Assembly (NCBI GenBank): GCA_007570785.1
Contig: ML660777.1
Span: 9,664,499-9,728,498, forward strand
Direction of reading: 5' to 3'
DNA from: Antilocapra americana
Lineage: Eukaryota > Chordata > Mammalia > Artiodactyla > Antilocapridae
DNA length: 64,000 bases
In this document: positions 12,602 through 24,463 of the stretch, piece by piece
Numbering within the stretch: position 1 is the first letter of the stretch
Layout of the letters: every line of letters starts with the position of its first letter
The notes under the pieces: model-generated
Seen by the model: the letters and a program-made list of their open reading frames with translations, nothing else
The model's database searches: none
Told to the model about the DNA's origin: nothing
Position numbers and translations under genes: made by a program

Positions 12602-12930
12602 ATTAAGTAGATTTTTTTTAATGGAGGTAAAATTCACATCACATAAAATTAACCATTTTAGCCATTCTAAAGTGTATAAGTTGTCCAACCATCACCACTG
12701 TTTAATTCCAGAACCTTCTTATCACCCCTAAAAGAAACCTTGTATTCATTAGCAATCACTTTCCATTACTCTCCCACCAGCTCCTAGAAACCACTAATCT
12801 ACTTCCTGTTTCTATGGATTTGCCTCTTACGGACATTTCGTGTAAATGAAATCATACAATATTTGCCTTTTTGTGTTTATCTTCTTTCACTTAGCATACT
12901 GTGTACAAGAGTCATCCATGTTGTATCTCT
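12602..12930 (-). mobile_element. L1 3' UTR fragment (L1MB-like) nested in older L1
   Basis: Plus strand shows the reverse complement of an L1MB-type 3' UTR: 'accatcaccactgtttaatt', 'cctagaaaccactaatctac', 'gaaatcatacaatatttgcc'. Flanking copies 'tgctggatttt' (12591-12601) and 'tgctgggatttt' (12931-12942) differ by one base and look like its target-site duplication. The surrounding L1 ORF2 text joins up when this block is taken out. Confidence 0.7.
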
Positions 12931-13265
12931 TGCTGGGATTTTGATTGGGACTGCACTGAATTCATAGCTCAGTTTTTGGAGCATTGGCCTCTTAAGAATA
13001 TCGAGTGTTTTAAACCCCGATGAGATCCCGCTCTATGTATCTAGGTCTCCTTTAACTTCTCTTGCCAGTGTTTTGTTGTGTTTTCTGTTTGCTTTTATTT
13101 TTTAACAAATTGGTTTTAAGCAAACCTTTTTACTGTCCTGATACTTTTGGTTCCATTATTACAGGGGCCTACTTAATTAGATTATTATATTTTGTCTAGC
13201 ATTTTTTAAAAATAATATGCTTGCATTTAATAGTATATCTTTTTAAAAACTGAAGTAAAGCTGCT

Positions 13266-13404
13266 GTGTGAAAGTGTTAGTTGCTCAGTCTTGTCCAACT
13301 CTGTAACCCCATGGACTGTAGCCTGCCAGGCTTCTCTGTCCATAGGATTTTCCAGGCAAGAATACTGGAGTGGGTTGCCATTCCCTTCTCCAGGGGATCT
13401 TTCC
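13266..13404 (-). mobile_element. Bov-A type SINE fragment, antisense
   Basis: 'ttgctcagtcttgtccaact', 'accccatggactgtagcctg', 'ggcaagaatactggagtggg'. Only the Bov-A part is present, without the tRNA head. 'agctgct' occurs on both sides (13259-13265 and 13405-13411), a likely short target-site duplication. Confidence 0.85.
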
Positions 13405-13771
13405 AGCTGCTCTACAATATTATATAAGTTACAGGTGTACAATATAGTGATTTTACTATAAAATTCTTGCACACAGTTAGATCTGTCCCGAAGTATTTCA
13501 TATGTTTTTGACATTGTTGGAAGTTTTTTTTAAATTTCAATATCCAATTGATCATTGATAATGTAGAGAAATACAATTGACTTTTGTATATTAATTTCAT
13601 TGATATTCTTCATTGTTTTCATACTTTCTATTTTATTTCTTTTGTAATCTTATTTCCTTTCTTCTGCTTACTATAGTTTTCATTCATTTTCTTTTTTCTA
13701 ATTCCTTAAGGTAGAAGCTGGATCAGTGATTTAGTACCTTTTCTTTTTTCAAATATAAGTGCTAAGTGCTA

Positions 13772-13773
<2 letters not shown>

Positions 13774-13815
<42 letters not shown>

Positions 13816-14016
13816 ATGCTCAGTTGTGTCTGACTCTTTGTGACCCTGTGGACTGTAGCCCTCCAGACTCCTCTGTGCATGGAATTCTGAATACTGGAGT
13901 GGGTTGCCATGCCCTGCTCCAGGAGATCTTATAGACCCAGGGATCAAACCTGAGTTTCCTGAGTCTCCAGCATTGGCAGGCAGATTCTTTAAAACTGTGC
14001 CACCTCGGAAGCCCTT
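13774..14016 (-). mobile_element. Bov-tA SINE with (TG)n tail, antisense
   Basis: A (TG)n tract at about 13774-13815 joins directly to an antisense Bov-tA ('tgtgtctgactctttgtgac', 'ccagggatcaaacctgag'). 'agtgctata' flanks the whole unit at 13765-13773 and 14017-14025, so the dinucleotide tract belongs to the SINE tail and arrived with it or grew from it. Confidence 0.9.
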
Positions 14017-15011
14017 AGTGCTATAAATTTCCTACTAAGTCATGTTGTAATTTTTATTCAGTTTAAAATACTTTCCACTTTCCCTTTTGATCTCTTCTTT
14101 GACTTAAGGATTATTTAGAAGTATGTTATTTTATTTCAAATATTTGAAGATTTTCTAGAGATTTTTCTGCTATTGATTTCTAATTTAACTCTATTGTGGT
14201 CAGCGAACATACTTTGTATGACTTGAATCCTTTAAAATTTATTGACACTTTTTTATAGTTGTGAATACGGTCTATTAAATGCTCCATGTGCAATAAAAAA
14301 GATTGTTTTTGCCACCACTTGAAGAACTGGGGAATTCTATAAATGTCAGTTAAATCAAATTGATAGTGCTGTTCCATTCTATGTCTTCCTTGATTTTCTG
14401 TCTACTTGTATTATTAATTATTGAGAGAGAGATGTAGAAATCTCTGACTACAATGGTAGATTTATTGATTTCTCCATGTGGTTCTATTAGTTTTTGTTTC
14501 ATATATTTTGAAATTGTTATTAAGAGCATAAACATTTATGATGGCATGTCCTCCAGATGAATTGAGCTCTTTATCATTATAAAATGACCTTTTTTCCCTT
14601 AGTGATGTTTAAATGTTATTTGTTCCATACATTTTAATTATATTTGTTTAAACATTCAATTATCATTTAAAAATATTTAAATAATTAGAGAAAAATTATA
14701 GAATATACCCATGTGGTTACAGTTTCCAATGCTTTTTATTCCTTTGTTTAGGTCTATGTTTCCATCTGGTATCTATTTTCTTTTGCCTGAATATTTTCTT
14801 TTGCCTTTAATATTTCTTAAAGCATGGGTCTGCTAGTGATGAGTTCTTTCAGCATTTGTATGTCTCAGTAAAATAGGAACTTTGTGGTTAAAATGATTTA
14901 GTCTTTGTTCTCAGGATTAATTAATGATTTATTTCAGGCTTGAATGTGGAGTACATATTCATGCTTACATTTATATCTTTCAGCATAATAATGTCTTAGT
15001 TTTACATTTTT

Positions 15012-15256
15012 TACTTATTTATGGCTGTGCTGGGTCTTCGTTGATGCACATGGACTTTCTCCAGTTGTTGCAAGCAGGGGCTACTCGTTCCATGCATGGG
15101 CTCCTCAGTGCGGGGGGCTTCTCTTGTTGAGGAGCACAGGCTCTAGGCTCAGGGCTTTGTTGTCTGTGGCCTGCGGGATCTTCCCGGACCACGGGTTGAA
15201 TCCATGTCCTCTGTATTGGCAAGGGAATTCTTAACCTCTGGACCACCAGGGGAAGT
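15012..15256 (-). mobile_element. CHR-type SINE, antisense
   Basis: Longer copy of the cetartiodactyl CHR family: 'tatggctgtgctgggtcttc', 'ggcttctcttgttgaggagc', 'gggatcttcccggaccacgg', 'ttcttaacctctggaccacc'. The 75-codon minus-strand frame here is repeat-derived. Confidence 0.8.
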
Positions 15257-16023
15257 GTCTGTCTTATTTTTAACTGGAATTTTGTTTGTTTGTTTTAATG
15301 CCTACAATGGGCCAGGCTCAGTTGCTGGGTAAAAGGGCTGTCCCAGAGATAAAGAACACCAGTTCTGAGGCCTCATGAAGTCTGTAATTCAGCTATGGGA
15401 CCTCACATTCAATGCATCCAGTTCCCAATCACCATTTTATTATAATTGTGCTTATATTGTCCCAAAATAATATTTTACTTTTAAATCCTAGGAAAGCTTT
15501 ATTTTCAGCTTTTCTTCCTGAAATTTGGAATTATTCAATTGCTATTTCAATATTCACTTAAGCTTCTCTGGAGTTTCGAAAGTTAAAAATTCTTGTACAA
15601 AGAATATCAGAAAAACAAAGTACAACATCTAGTTTTCACATTTTTCTGATATGTTGTAGTCACTATGTAACACATTGGTTCTTATCTGAGTCATCAACTG
15701 ACAGATTCCAGGTCTCTATGGAACTTTGTTTAGCTGATGGTTTATTAATCTGACTTTGTTTCAGAAATTCAGTCCAGTTTGCCCATAGTACCTGTCAGAA
15801 GTAAACTTACAGCTTTGTTTTACATTTGCTCAGCCAGCAAATGTAATTGTTTGACATTTTACACAAATATAAAAGCATCTAAACTAAGCATATTATAAAC
15901 CTTTTAAAGAGATGTACCCTTAGAATTAGAAATTTATTTTTAAAAGTTCATGCTGGAATGGGTGCCTACAGGTTAGGGCACAGAGTGAGACTTGAGCTCA
16001 GATCTAGAGGCCAGAGGGGAAAT
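15257..16023. other. Unassigned intergenic sequence
   Basis: No exon or named element recognised. AT-rich. Confidence 0.45.
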
Positions 16024-16035
16024 GCAAGATGGGAT

Positions 16036-17452
16036 AGAATTCAGTTCAGTTCAGTTCAGTCGCTCAGTTGTGTCTGACTCTTTGCAACCCCATGGACCAC
16101 AGCATGCCAGGCCTCCCTGCCCATTACCAACTCCCAGAGTTTACTCAAACTCATGCCCATCGAGTTGGTGATGCCATTCAGCCATCTCATCCTCTGTTGT
16201 CCCCTTCTCCTCCCACCTTCAATCTTTCCCAGCATCAGGGTCTTTTCCAATGAGTCAGTTCTTCACATCAGGTGGCCAAAGTATTGGAGTTTCAGCTTCA
16301 ACATCAGTCCTTCGAATGAACATTCAGGACTGATTTCCTTTAGGATGGACTTGTTGGATTCCTTGCAGTCCAAGGGACTCTCAAGAGTCTTCTCCAACAC
16401 CACAGTTCAAAAGCATCAATTCTTCAGCACTAGCTTTCTTTATAGTCCAACTCTCACATCCATACATGACTACTGGAAAAACCATAGCCTTGACTAGACG
16501 GACTTTTGTTGGCAAAGTAACATCTCTGCTTTTGAATATGCTGTCTAGTTTGATCATCACTTTTCTCCCAAGGAGTAAGCTTCTTTTAATTTCATGGCTG
16601 TAGTCACCATCTGCAGTGATTTTGGAGCCCCCCAAAATAAAGACTGACACTGTTTCCACTGTTTCCCCATCTATTTGCCATGAAGTGATGGGACTGGATG
16701 GCATGATCTTAGTTTTTTGAATGTTGAGCTTTAAGCCAACTTTTTCACTCTCCTCTTTCACTTTCATCAAGAGGTTCTTTAGTTCTTCTTCACTTTCTGC
16801 CATAAGGGTGGTATCGTCTGTATTTTTGAGGTTATTGATATTTCTCCCAGCAATCTTGATTCCAGTTTGTGCTTCCTCCAGCCCAGCGTTTCTCATGATG
16901 TACTCTGCATATAAGTTAAATAAGCAGGGTGACAATATACAGCCTTGATGTACTCCTTTTCCTATTTGGAACCAGTCTGTTGTTCCATGTCCAGTTCTAA
17001 CTGTTACTTCCTGACCTGCATACAAATTTCTCAAGAGGCAGGTCAGGTGGTCTGAAGAATTTTCCACAGTTTATTGTGATCCACACAGTCAAAGGCTTTG
17101 GCATAGTCTAAGCAGAAATAGATGTTTTTCTGGAACTCTCTTGCTTTTTTGATGATCCAATGGATGTTGCAATTTGATCTCTAGTTCCTCTGCCTTTTCT
17201 AAAACCAGCTTGAACATCTGGAAGTTCACCGTTCACATATTGCTGAAGCCTGGCTTGGAGAATTTTGAGCATTACTTTGCTAGTGTGTGAGATGAGTCCA
17301 ATTGTGCATTCTTGGGCATTGCCTTTCTTTGGGATTGGAATGAAAATTAACCTTTTCCAGTCCTGTGGCCACTGATGAGTTTTCCAAATTTGCTGGCATA
17401 TCGTGTGCAGCACTTTCATAGCACCATCTTTTAGGATTTGGCATGGATAAAG
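16036..17452 (-). mobile_element. BovB LINE, 5'-truncated, with decayed reverse transcriptase
   Basis: The longest BovB piece in the window (1.4 kb, antisense). Two minus-strand frames, 17108-17545 and 16381-17067, are consecutive pieces of the RTE-type reverse transcriptase: first the 'LQARLQQYVN' and 'DVQAGFRKGRGTRDQI' region, then 'GVHQGCILSPCLFNLYAEYI' and the catalytic region, where the usual YADD reads NTDD. A frameshift separates them, so it is a pseudogene. The 3' end shows the 'ttcagttcag' repeats. Flanks 'gcaagatggg' (from 16024) and 'gcaagatatggg' (from 17453) suggest its target-site duplication. Confidence 0.92.
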
Positions 17453-17464
17453 GCAAGATATGGG

Positions 17465-18180
17465 GTTAAAGATACGGAACTTTGTATTAGAACAATTCAA
17501 AATGGGAACACAAAATGGACTCCTCTGTGAAGCAGTGAGTTCCACTAGGTGTGCTCAGTGGAAGCTAGGTAATACAGACTGCTGTGGGATATATCTGTGT
17601 CTAGGAAATGTGATTTCTAAGACCCCTTGTCCTCATTTTAAGATTCCTTTATTTTAGTAGTGCAAAAGTTTATAAATATTACAGATGCTCAACATCAGGG
17701 GACAGATTACACAAACTATGACTTATTTGTACTTTAAATATATAAAGTTCCAAATTTACAGGCTGAATCATTAATGACAAGCTCTACATAAATGATTTTT
17801 TAAAAAAATAATCAAGATTGCAAATTTTTATTGATTGTAGGAGTATATGTTTAATTACATATTATTTTAAAAGAATATGAAATAATAAAAATTAATGATG
17901 GGGTGTGTTGATTTTAAATAACATCCTTTAGAGTCTTAGCAATTTTGTTTTTACAGAGAGTATGTATTTTGCTTAACAGAAGTCTCATTAGTGCCCAGGG
18001 ATGAGCTGAGGATTAACTGATTAATCCTTACAGCAACCCTAGGAAGTATTATTAGTATAGATTTTTAGGTTAAAAAAAAACAAAGTGGAGAAGCGTGTAC
18101 AGAATGCTACTGCTGTTAAAGAATACAGATAGCCCTGCGTAAGCATTGAATATCTCTGGAGGAATAATTCTGAATCTTTG
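17465..18180. other. Unassigned intergenic sequence
   Basis: AT-rich, no exon or named repeat recognised. Confidence 0.45.

Positions 18181-18262
<82 letters not shown>
18181..18262. repeat. (TC)n then (AC)n microsatellite
   Basis: A 40-base TC tract with one interruption (18181-18220) runs straight into a 42-base AC tract (18221-18262). Read directly from the sequence. Confidence 0.97.
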
Positions 18263-18265
<3 letters not shown>

Positions 18266-18366
18266 CCTATAGAGAAGGGAACTAGGGTTTAACATGAGTT
18301 CAATTCTTTTTTGTTACTATGTCATTAAAAAAACCAACTTGCATGTATTATTTTTGTTGTTGTTTT

Positions 18367-18488
18367 GTTACTCAGTTGTGTCCAACTCTTTGCAACCTTA
18401 TAGACTATTGCCCACCAAGCTCCTCTGTCCAAGGAATTTCCTAGGCAAGAATACTGGAGTGGGTTACCATTTCCTTCTCAAGCAGATC
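18367..18488 (-). mobile_element. Bov-A SINE fragment, antisense
   Basis: 'ctcagttgtgtccaactctt', 'ggcaagaatactggagtggg' and 'ttccttctc' mark the reverse complement of the Bov-A unit. The tRNA head is absent. Confidence 0.88.
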
Positions 18489-19274
18489 TAAATAATTTGA
18501 GCCTATACTGTATAAAACTAAAAAATAAAACATTTTTGGTTCTGAAATCAACACTCAGAAAAAGCAGTGTATTAGCATACCCAGAAGTCAATGTTTGAGA
18601 TGGGTTAAACTTTCTACTTGAGCAATGCCGTAAGTTTCAGGTAATGATTGAAGGTCCAAACAAGAAGGAAACCAGCAACTAGATAATGAATCAGAGATTA
18701 GGGCAAAATAAGAGGGTTAAATGAGAAAAAATTCATTCAAGGATATGTCTTTATTTGAAGAATTTGTAAGAAAAAAGGATGGACCCTCTGTAAAAAGAGA
18801 TGTTGCCTCTAAACACAAAAAGAGCAGACTATCAAAGTCCTGGAAACTGACTGGTATCTGTAGAATGGTATAATTACAAGCAGCAACCTTTAGCCCCAAG
18901 ACTGCTTCCTAACGGCTTCCTAATGGTGACCCCAACCCAGGAACCTTTTTACTTTTCTTGTTGAGGCACATGGCCATTCTCACTTAGCAGACACGGGCCT
19001 GGTAGAGGAGAGCAAGTCCCACAGCATGTTCCAGGGAAATACTTCTCTCTCTTTCATTCACTTTTCACCATCCATCCACTCTCTGAATGTTTACAGAGCA
19101 CCTGCTATACACCAATAATCCCTAACAGGCATAAACTAACATATTTCAAAGTTTATAGAGAAGAGCACTGTTCTCTCTAAACTGTTTAGTAAGAACCTGA
19201 CCCTTGGTTTCTGGACAGGTATTGTAACTTAACACTACTTAGCTTACCCTGTCATTTGTGGCCTAGGAAACACC
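18489..19274. other. Unassigned intergenic sequence
   Basis: No exon or named element recognised. Confidence 0.45.
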
Positions 19275-19860
19275 ATTGACCCAGTTTCCTGTTGCCACTG
19301 AAACAAAGTACCACTAACTTAGTAGCTTAAAACAACCAGAATTACTCTCTTACAGTTCTAGAGGTCATAAGTCTGAAATCTGGGCTGAAGTAAGGTGTCT
19401 ACATAGCTGCATCTTTTGGGAGGCTCTAGGGGGAAATTCGGGCTTCCCTGGTAGCTCAGCTGGTAAAGAATCGCCTGCAGTGTGGGAGATCTGGCTTCAA
19501 TCCCTGAGTTGAGGAGATCTCCTGGAAAAGGGCATGGCAATGCACTCCAGTATTCTTACCTGGAAAATTCCATGGACAGAGGTGTCTGGTTGGCTACAGT
19601 CCATGGGGTCACAAAGAGTCAGATGTGACTGAGCATGACACAGCACAGAGCGGGAATCCATTCCCTTGCCTTTTCCTCCTTCTGGCAGCTATCTACATTC
19701 CTTGGCATCTGGCTTCATCACTCTAACTCCTGCTTCTGTCCTCATATCTGCTTCTGACTCTCATGCTTCCTCCTTTCCTTTTGAGGACCCTTTGATTACA
19801 CTGGGCCCACCCAGATACTCCAAGATAATCTCCCTCACTTAAAACCAAGAAATTATAAAT
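19275..19860 (+). mobile_element. Old LTR-like repeat split by Bov-tA
   Basis: The left part ('cctgttgccactgaaacaaa', 'gtagcttaaaacaaccagaa', 'cttacagttctagaggtcat') and the right part ('ccattcccttgccttttcc', 'acactgggcccacccagata', 'gataatctccctc') are in the order of a common mammalian LTR-type repeat. A Bov-tA sits between them. Family name uncertain. Confidence 0.5.
19440..19647 (+). mobile_element. Bov-tA SINE
   Basis: 'gggcttccctggtagctcag', 'ggcttcaatccctgagttg', 'atggggtcacaaagagtcag'. Complete length, inserted in an older LTR-like repeat. Confidence 0.93.
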
Positions 19861-20369
19861 TTTAGTTACATCTGCAAAATACCTTCACAGCAATACTTAC
19901 TGTGTTTGATGGCATTAACAGGGAGATAGATAGCCATAAGCTGGTCACCATAGTTACTTAATATTTTCTTTAAATATGTACAGTATTTAAATATACTTAA
20001 TGAAAAAAGAAAAATTTGTTTTATTACATGATGAAAAACCCATATTTCATTCCACAAATATAAAATATATGGAAACAAATACTATGAAAATACTTGCTAA
20101 ATTCCTGCTAAATACCACTCACTGCCTGCTGAAGGCTAAGCCTGTAGCTTGGTCTCCTTGTTTACAAAAGGGGACTAGCAAGAGTTAGACAGGTGTTGAC
20201 AATTCAACACCAAACTGAGCCTTTCTCCTTGAGAGGAAAAGGATCGAAAGACCTTCAAAAGGAGAGTCATGACTTTCTCAATATTTAATGAAGCATCTGT
20301 GCCCCAAGTAAAATCCTGTCACAGATTGCAGAGACTCTGTTTCTGACTTTGGGAAACACTGGCATAATG

Positions 20370-20565
20370 TTTTGAGATCCAGGCTCTTGAATCAGGCTGA
20401 ATATAAACCCCAGAGCCTCTTCTCCATGCACTAGCTATTCACCAAGTCTACTTCCTTACCTGTAGAATGGCAGTAATAATAAAGGCTCCTTCACAGTCCT
20501 ACCTAGTTATTTAAGTGAGATATGCATGCACAGTTCTCAGCATAATGCCCAGCACAGCACATCTG
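20370..20565 (+). mobile_element. MIR SINE
   Basis: MIR order: 'ctcttgaatcaggctgaata', 'cttccttacctgtagaatgg', 'taataataa', 'tgcccagcacag'. Diverged and non-coding. Confidence 0.6.
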
Positions 20566-20783
20566 CCTCGAAAACATTAGCAACCTTTAAAGCAGAAGTC
20601 ACTGTTGTTACCCTGACATCAGGACATTTTAAGATATTGTCTCTCCCTCTACCCACCCTCAAGTTGAGACCTTGTGCTTGACCTTGACTTAATCTCTTCA
20701 CTCTCAAGGCACAGACACACACCACTGAATCTTACTTTAACTGTAGAATCAACCATAATTCAGGTCTAAGTGCCCTCTAAAGA

Positions 20784-20915
20784 GGGGCTTCCCAGGTGGT
20801 GCTAGTTGTAAAGAACCTGCCAGTGAAGGAGACACAAGAGATGGGGGTTCAATCCTTGGGATGGGAAGACGCCCTGGAGTAGGAAACGGCAACTGGCTCC
20901 AGAGGAAGATCCCAC
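20784..20915 (+). mobile_element. Bov-tA SINE, 3' part replaced
   Basis: Starts like a normal Bov-tA ('ggcttcccaggtggtgctag', 'gggttcaatccttgggatgg', 'actggctccag') but leaves the consensus near 20905 and continues into an unrelated GC-rich block to about 21070. Confidence 0.85.
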
Positions 20916-21752
20916 GGGTAGAACTTGTGAGGGCTTCGGGGCGCTGTGCCCGGCGGCCTTTGTGAGCCTGAGGCTGGGTGCCTGCAACATACTTCGAGGG
21001 GTCGTTTGGAAGCTATGGGTCTTGCACAGCTGGGCCACCTGATGGCTGAGAGGCACAGACTACAAGGGACACGATTATAACCTGCTCAGAATTGCACTTC
21101 ATAAAATTTATGTAAATATATAAACCGAAGGAAATAGAAAATTCCCCTTTGGTTGCCTGTTTGTTGTTTCTCAGTATAATTTCGGGTGTTGACTACGGCC
21201 CACAGTAATCTAGGTGGTTTGGTGCACTGAGGTGTCTTAGGAGTTACCTTTCCTCTAACTTCCTTGTGGCCAAGATTAGCAAACATAGTTTAGGATGATA
21301 AGTGCTGCATTTCAGTGACAGAAAGATTACACTGTGATGAAAGATACTTATATGTCCTAATTATCCTGATTTGATGAAATACTAGCTTCCCTTACGAAAT
21401 GGTTATAATGGACATGTATTTTTTTATGTAGGCTTTTAAAAAATGTAGTTTTTATCAAAAGGGAAATGCTAGAGGAGACGTATTATTTCACCTCTTTACG
21501 GACATACATTAAAAGAAAAATCTGCATGTCTGTGAAATGTTAATTGTATATTGAATTATTGCCAAGCTCTCCTAATTTATTAGGAAGTGTGAGTTATGGC
21601 TAAATTATTAATAGAAGCTAAATGCTAATGGTTTAAATTACAGTTGGACTTAGCTGAATATTAAATAGGGCATTTTTTTCCAAATATTACTTTCAAAATA
21701 GTCTAGTATAATGACTCAAATGAGCACACATTTTTTTTTTTCTCTCAGTCTT
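20916..21752. other. GC-rich block then unassigned AT-rich sequence
   Basis: 20916-21070 is clearly richer in G and C than its surroundings and has no identifiable origin. 21071-21752 is AT-rich and unassigned. Confidence 0.45.
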
Positions 21753-21763
21753 ATGCAATTAAA

Positions 21764-21974
21764 GGGATTCCCAGGTGTCTCAGTGGTAAAGAATCTGCCT
21801 GCCGAGCAGGAGACACAGGTTTTATCCCTGAGTTGGGAAGATCCCCAGGAGAAGGAAATGGCAACCCACTCCAGTACTCTTGCCTGGGAAATCCTATGGA
21901 CAGAGGAGACTGCAGTCTACAGTCTGTGGGGTCACAAGAGTTGGACATGAGTTAGCAACTAAACCACCACCGCC
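21764..21974 (+). mobile_element. Bov-tA SINE with 11-bp target-site duplication
   Basis: Complete Bov-tA ('gggattcccaggtgtctcag', 'actccagtactcttgcctgg', 'gttggacatgagttagcaac'). 'atgcaattaaa' flanks it at 21753-21763 and 21975-21985. Confidence 0.95.
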
Positions 21975-22566
21975 ATGCAATTAAAACAGTATTTTACAGA
22001 AGAGAGTTGGTTTGCTGTACTTACAATCTTACTTTGGAAAAAAACAGATTGCTAGGTTGCTTTCTATTGAGATGAGGCACAGATCCAGGTTTTATGCAGT
22101 TCAAAACTTATGCAATTTTGGAGTTCCTCTTTGAGAAAAAAAAAGACCAGGTAATTTATTGTTACAAACTTTACAAAAATATGTGACCCTATGAACACAT
22201 TGGAAAGTTCCCTCACAAGGTCAAGGAAAAATCAAGTGAGGAGCCCTTAGGCCTCAGCCTTGTTACCTTCATAGCAAATTCACTTCTGGCTAAATGTATA
22301 CTATTGTGAAAGCTTCTGAGAATGCTCCACTTTCCCAAATTCATGAAAAAGCTCTTTGGGTTTGATCTCTGAGGATAGGTAATACTAAAAATAATCACTT
22401 ACCTACATAAGATGATGAATTATTCTATTATTGACAATGTCCCTTATTATGTCTATTTATTGAAGCATGGTACAATAACTAAAAATTTTACCATTTTTTA
22501 AAGGAAGTAGCCAATATCACTTTCACAAGTGTGAGGAAATAGAAACACAGGATTTTATATATTTTC

Positions 22567-22684
22567 TTTTTAAAATTAATTAATTAATTAATTTTATTTG
22601 TTATTTTATTTATTTTCTTTACATTATCGTATTGGTTTTGCCATACATTGACATGAATCCACCATGGGTATACATGTGTTCCCC
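22567..22684 (-). mobile_element. Ruminant L1 3' end, antisense, very short
   Basis: Reverse complement of the L1 3' terminus with a (TTAA)n-like A-tail remnant, then 'tattggttttgccatacatt', 'gacatgaatccaccatgggt', 'atacatgtgttcccc'. The flanks 'tatatattttc' at 22556-22566 and 22685-22695 are identical. The element is about 118 bp, an extreme 5' truncation. Confidence 0.85.
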
Positions 22685-23099
22685 TATATATTTTCCTTGG
22701 AGTAGATTTTTTCAAGATAATTTTATCTTGCTAGTATTTACATAATTACTTTCCCAAGGAATGTTCCATTAATATATTAGGTTTAAGTAGTGGTTGAAAG
22801 TGGGAAGAAAAAAAGTAAAGCATGGAGCCTAAACTTAATATAATTTTACAACAGAGAAAGAACAGTTTTCCTGACCATGCTTCTTAGATCTCCAAGATCA
22901 AAAAGAAGTGGACAATTTAGATATTTACTGCATGTAGGAAATACAAGTAATCTCTGTAGATAATTCTAGAAGAAGCTTTTTTTCAGAACCTCTTGAAATA
23001 GGAACATTCTTAATTTCCCATTTTGACTGCAAGGAATTGGTCTATTTTTTCTTGTCTCAGGTACATAACTTTAATAGTCTAATAAATGGTCATGTTTTT

Positions 23100-23612
23100 T
23101 CCTATTTTCTTTTTAAAATTTTATTTAATTGAAATATAGTTGATTTACAATGTTATATTAATTTCCACTGTACAACAAAGTGATTCCTTTAAAATATATG
23201 CGTTCTCTTTCATATTTTTTTCCATTATGGCTTATCACTGGATATTGAATATAGTTCCCTGTGCCATATAGTAGGACCTTGTTGTTTATCCATACTATAT
23301 ATGATAGTTCGCATCCACTAACCCCAAAGTCCCAATCCATCCCTCTCCCACTCCATCCTTGGCAACCACAAGTCTGTCCTATAAGTCTGTGAACCTGTTT
23401 CTGTTTCATAAATAAGTTTATTAGCATCATATTTAGGTTCCATATATAAGTGATACCATATGGTATTTGTCTTTTTCTGACTTACTTCACTTCGTATGAT
23501 AATCTTTAGGTCCATCCAAGTGGCATTATTTTATTCTTTATGACTGAGTAGTATTCCATTGTATATATATTCTTTATCCATTCATCTGTTGGTGGACATT
23601 TAGTTTATTTCC
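23100..23612 (-). mobile_element. L1 3' region, antisense
   Basis: 'gaaatatagttgatttacaa', 'tccctgtgccatatagtagg', 'ctgacttacttcacttcgta' and 'gagtagtattccattgtata' are standard L1 3' UTR/ORF2-end phrases in reverse. Older than the L1 at 33259. Confidence 0.82.
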
Positions 23613-24254
23613 AACCCATGTCTCCTTTTTGAAGATGAAGAATGAAATAACTAAATGATTAGATAATGGAGGAAGGAGAGGAAAGAGGCATAAAATTAGG
23701 ATTTTCAATTGAAGAAGGAAAATAATGTGAATTTAGTGAATAATAAATTAATCTCACTGATCTCATCATCTTTTGACACCGCATTTAGAGCAGGGACACT
23801 GGAAAAGAGCGATGTCAGCTGTGTGAATAAGACAATCTGTTGCCCTCAGATGGGACGGCACTTGTTAGGTCTGTCCAGACTGGGGAGCAAGATGGTTTCT
23901 GCAACTGGTTCAGGTAACCCCCCCTTGATAATGCATAAATTATCTTTATAACCTAAGTGCATTAAAAACAACAAGAGGATAAGTCCAGACAGACAGTGCT
24001 AGGGATGTGATGTACAACATGATAAATATAATTAACTCTGTAGGCATTCTACATGAAAGTTATTAAGAGAGTAAATCCTAAGAATCTACATCAAAAGGAA
24101 AAACATTTTTTTCTATTTCTTTAATGTTCTATCTATATGAGATGATGGATGTTCACTAAACATACTGTGGTCTTCATTTCATGATGAGGTAAGTCAAATC
24201 ATTATGCTGCACAACTTAAACTTAGCAGCGGTGTATATCAATTATGTTCTCATT

Positions 24255-24463
24255 GGGGCTTTCCTGGTGGCTCAGCTGATAAATCATCTGCCTGCAATGT
24301 GGGAAACCTGGGTTCAATCCCTGGGTTGGAAAGACCCTCTGGAGAAGGGCATGACAACCCACTCCAGTATATTGCCTGGAGAATCCCCATGGACAGAGGA
24401 GCCAATGGGGCTACAGTCCAGGGGTCATAAAGAGTTGGACATGACTGACTTTCACTTCTCTTC
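24255..24463 (+). mobile_element. Bov-tA SINE
   Basis: 'gggctttcctggtggctcag', 'gggttcaatccctgggttgg', 'agagttggacatgactgact'. Full length. Confidence 0.93.

Larger units (their letters stand above)
11340..14950 (-). mobile_element. Ancient L1 (ORF2/3' region), antisense, four later insertions
   Basis: Pieces of one or more reverse-oriented old L1 copies can be followed through this interval: 11340-11617, 12149-12601, 12931-13265, 13405-13773 and 14017 onward. Typical ORF2-region phrases include 'gatcagaaagattttgtcct', 'ttttgagttaattttttt' and 'tattgtggtcagcgaacata'. The pieces are interrupted by BovB, a younger L1 3' end and two Bov-tA/Bov-A copies. The frame is destroyed by stops and no active protein is possible. 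13235-13500 may belong to another L1 3' UTR. Confidence 0.65.
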
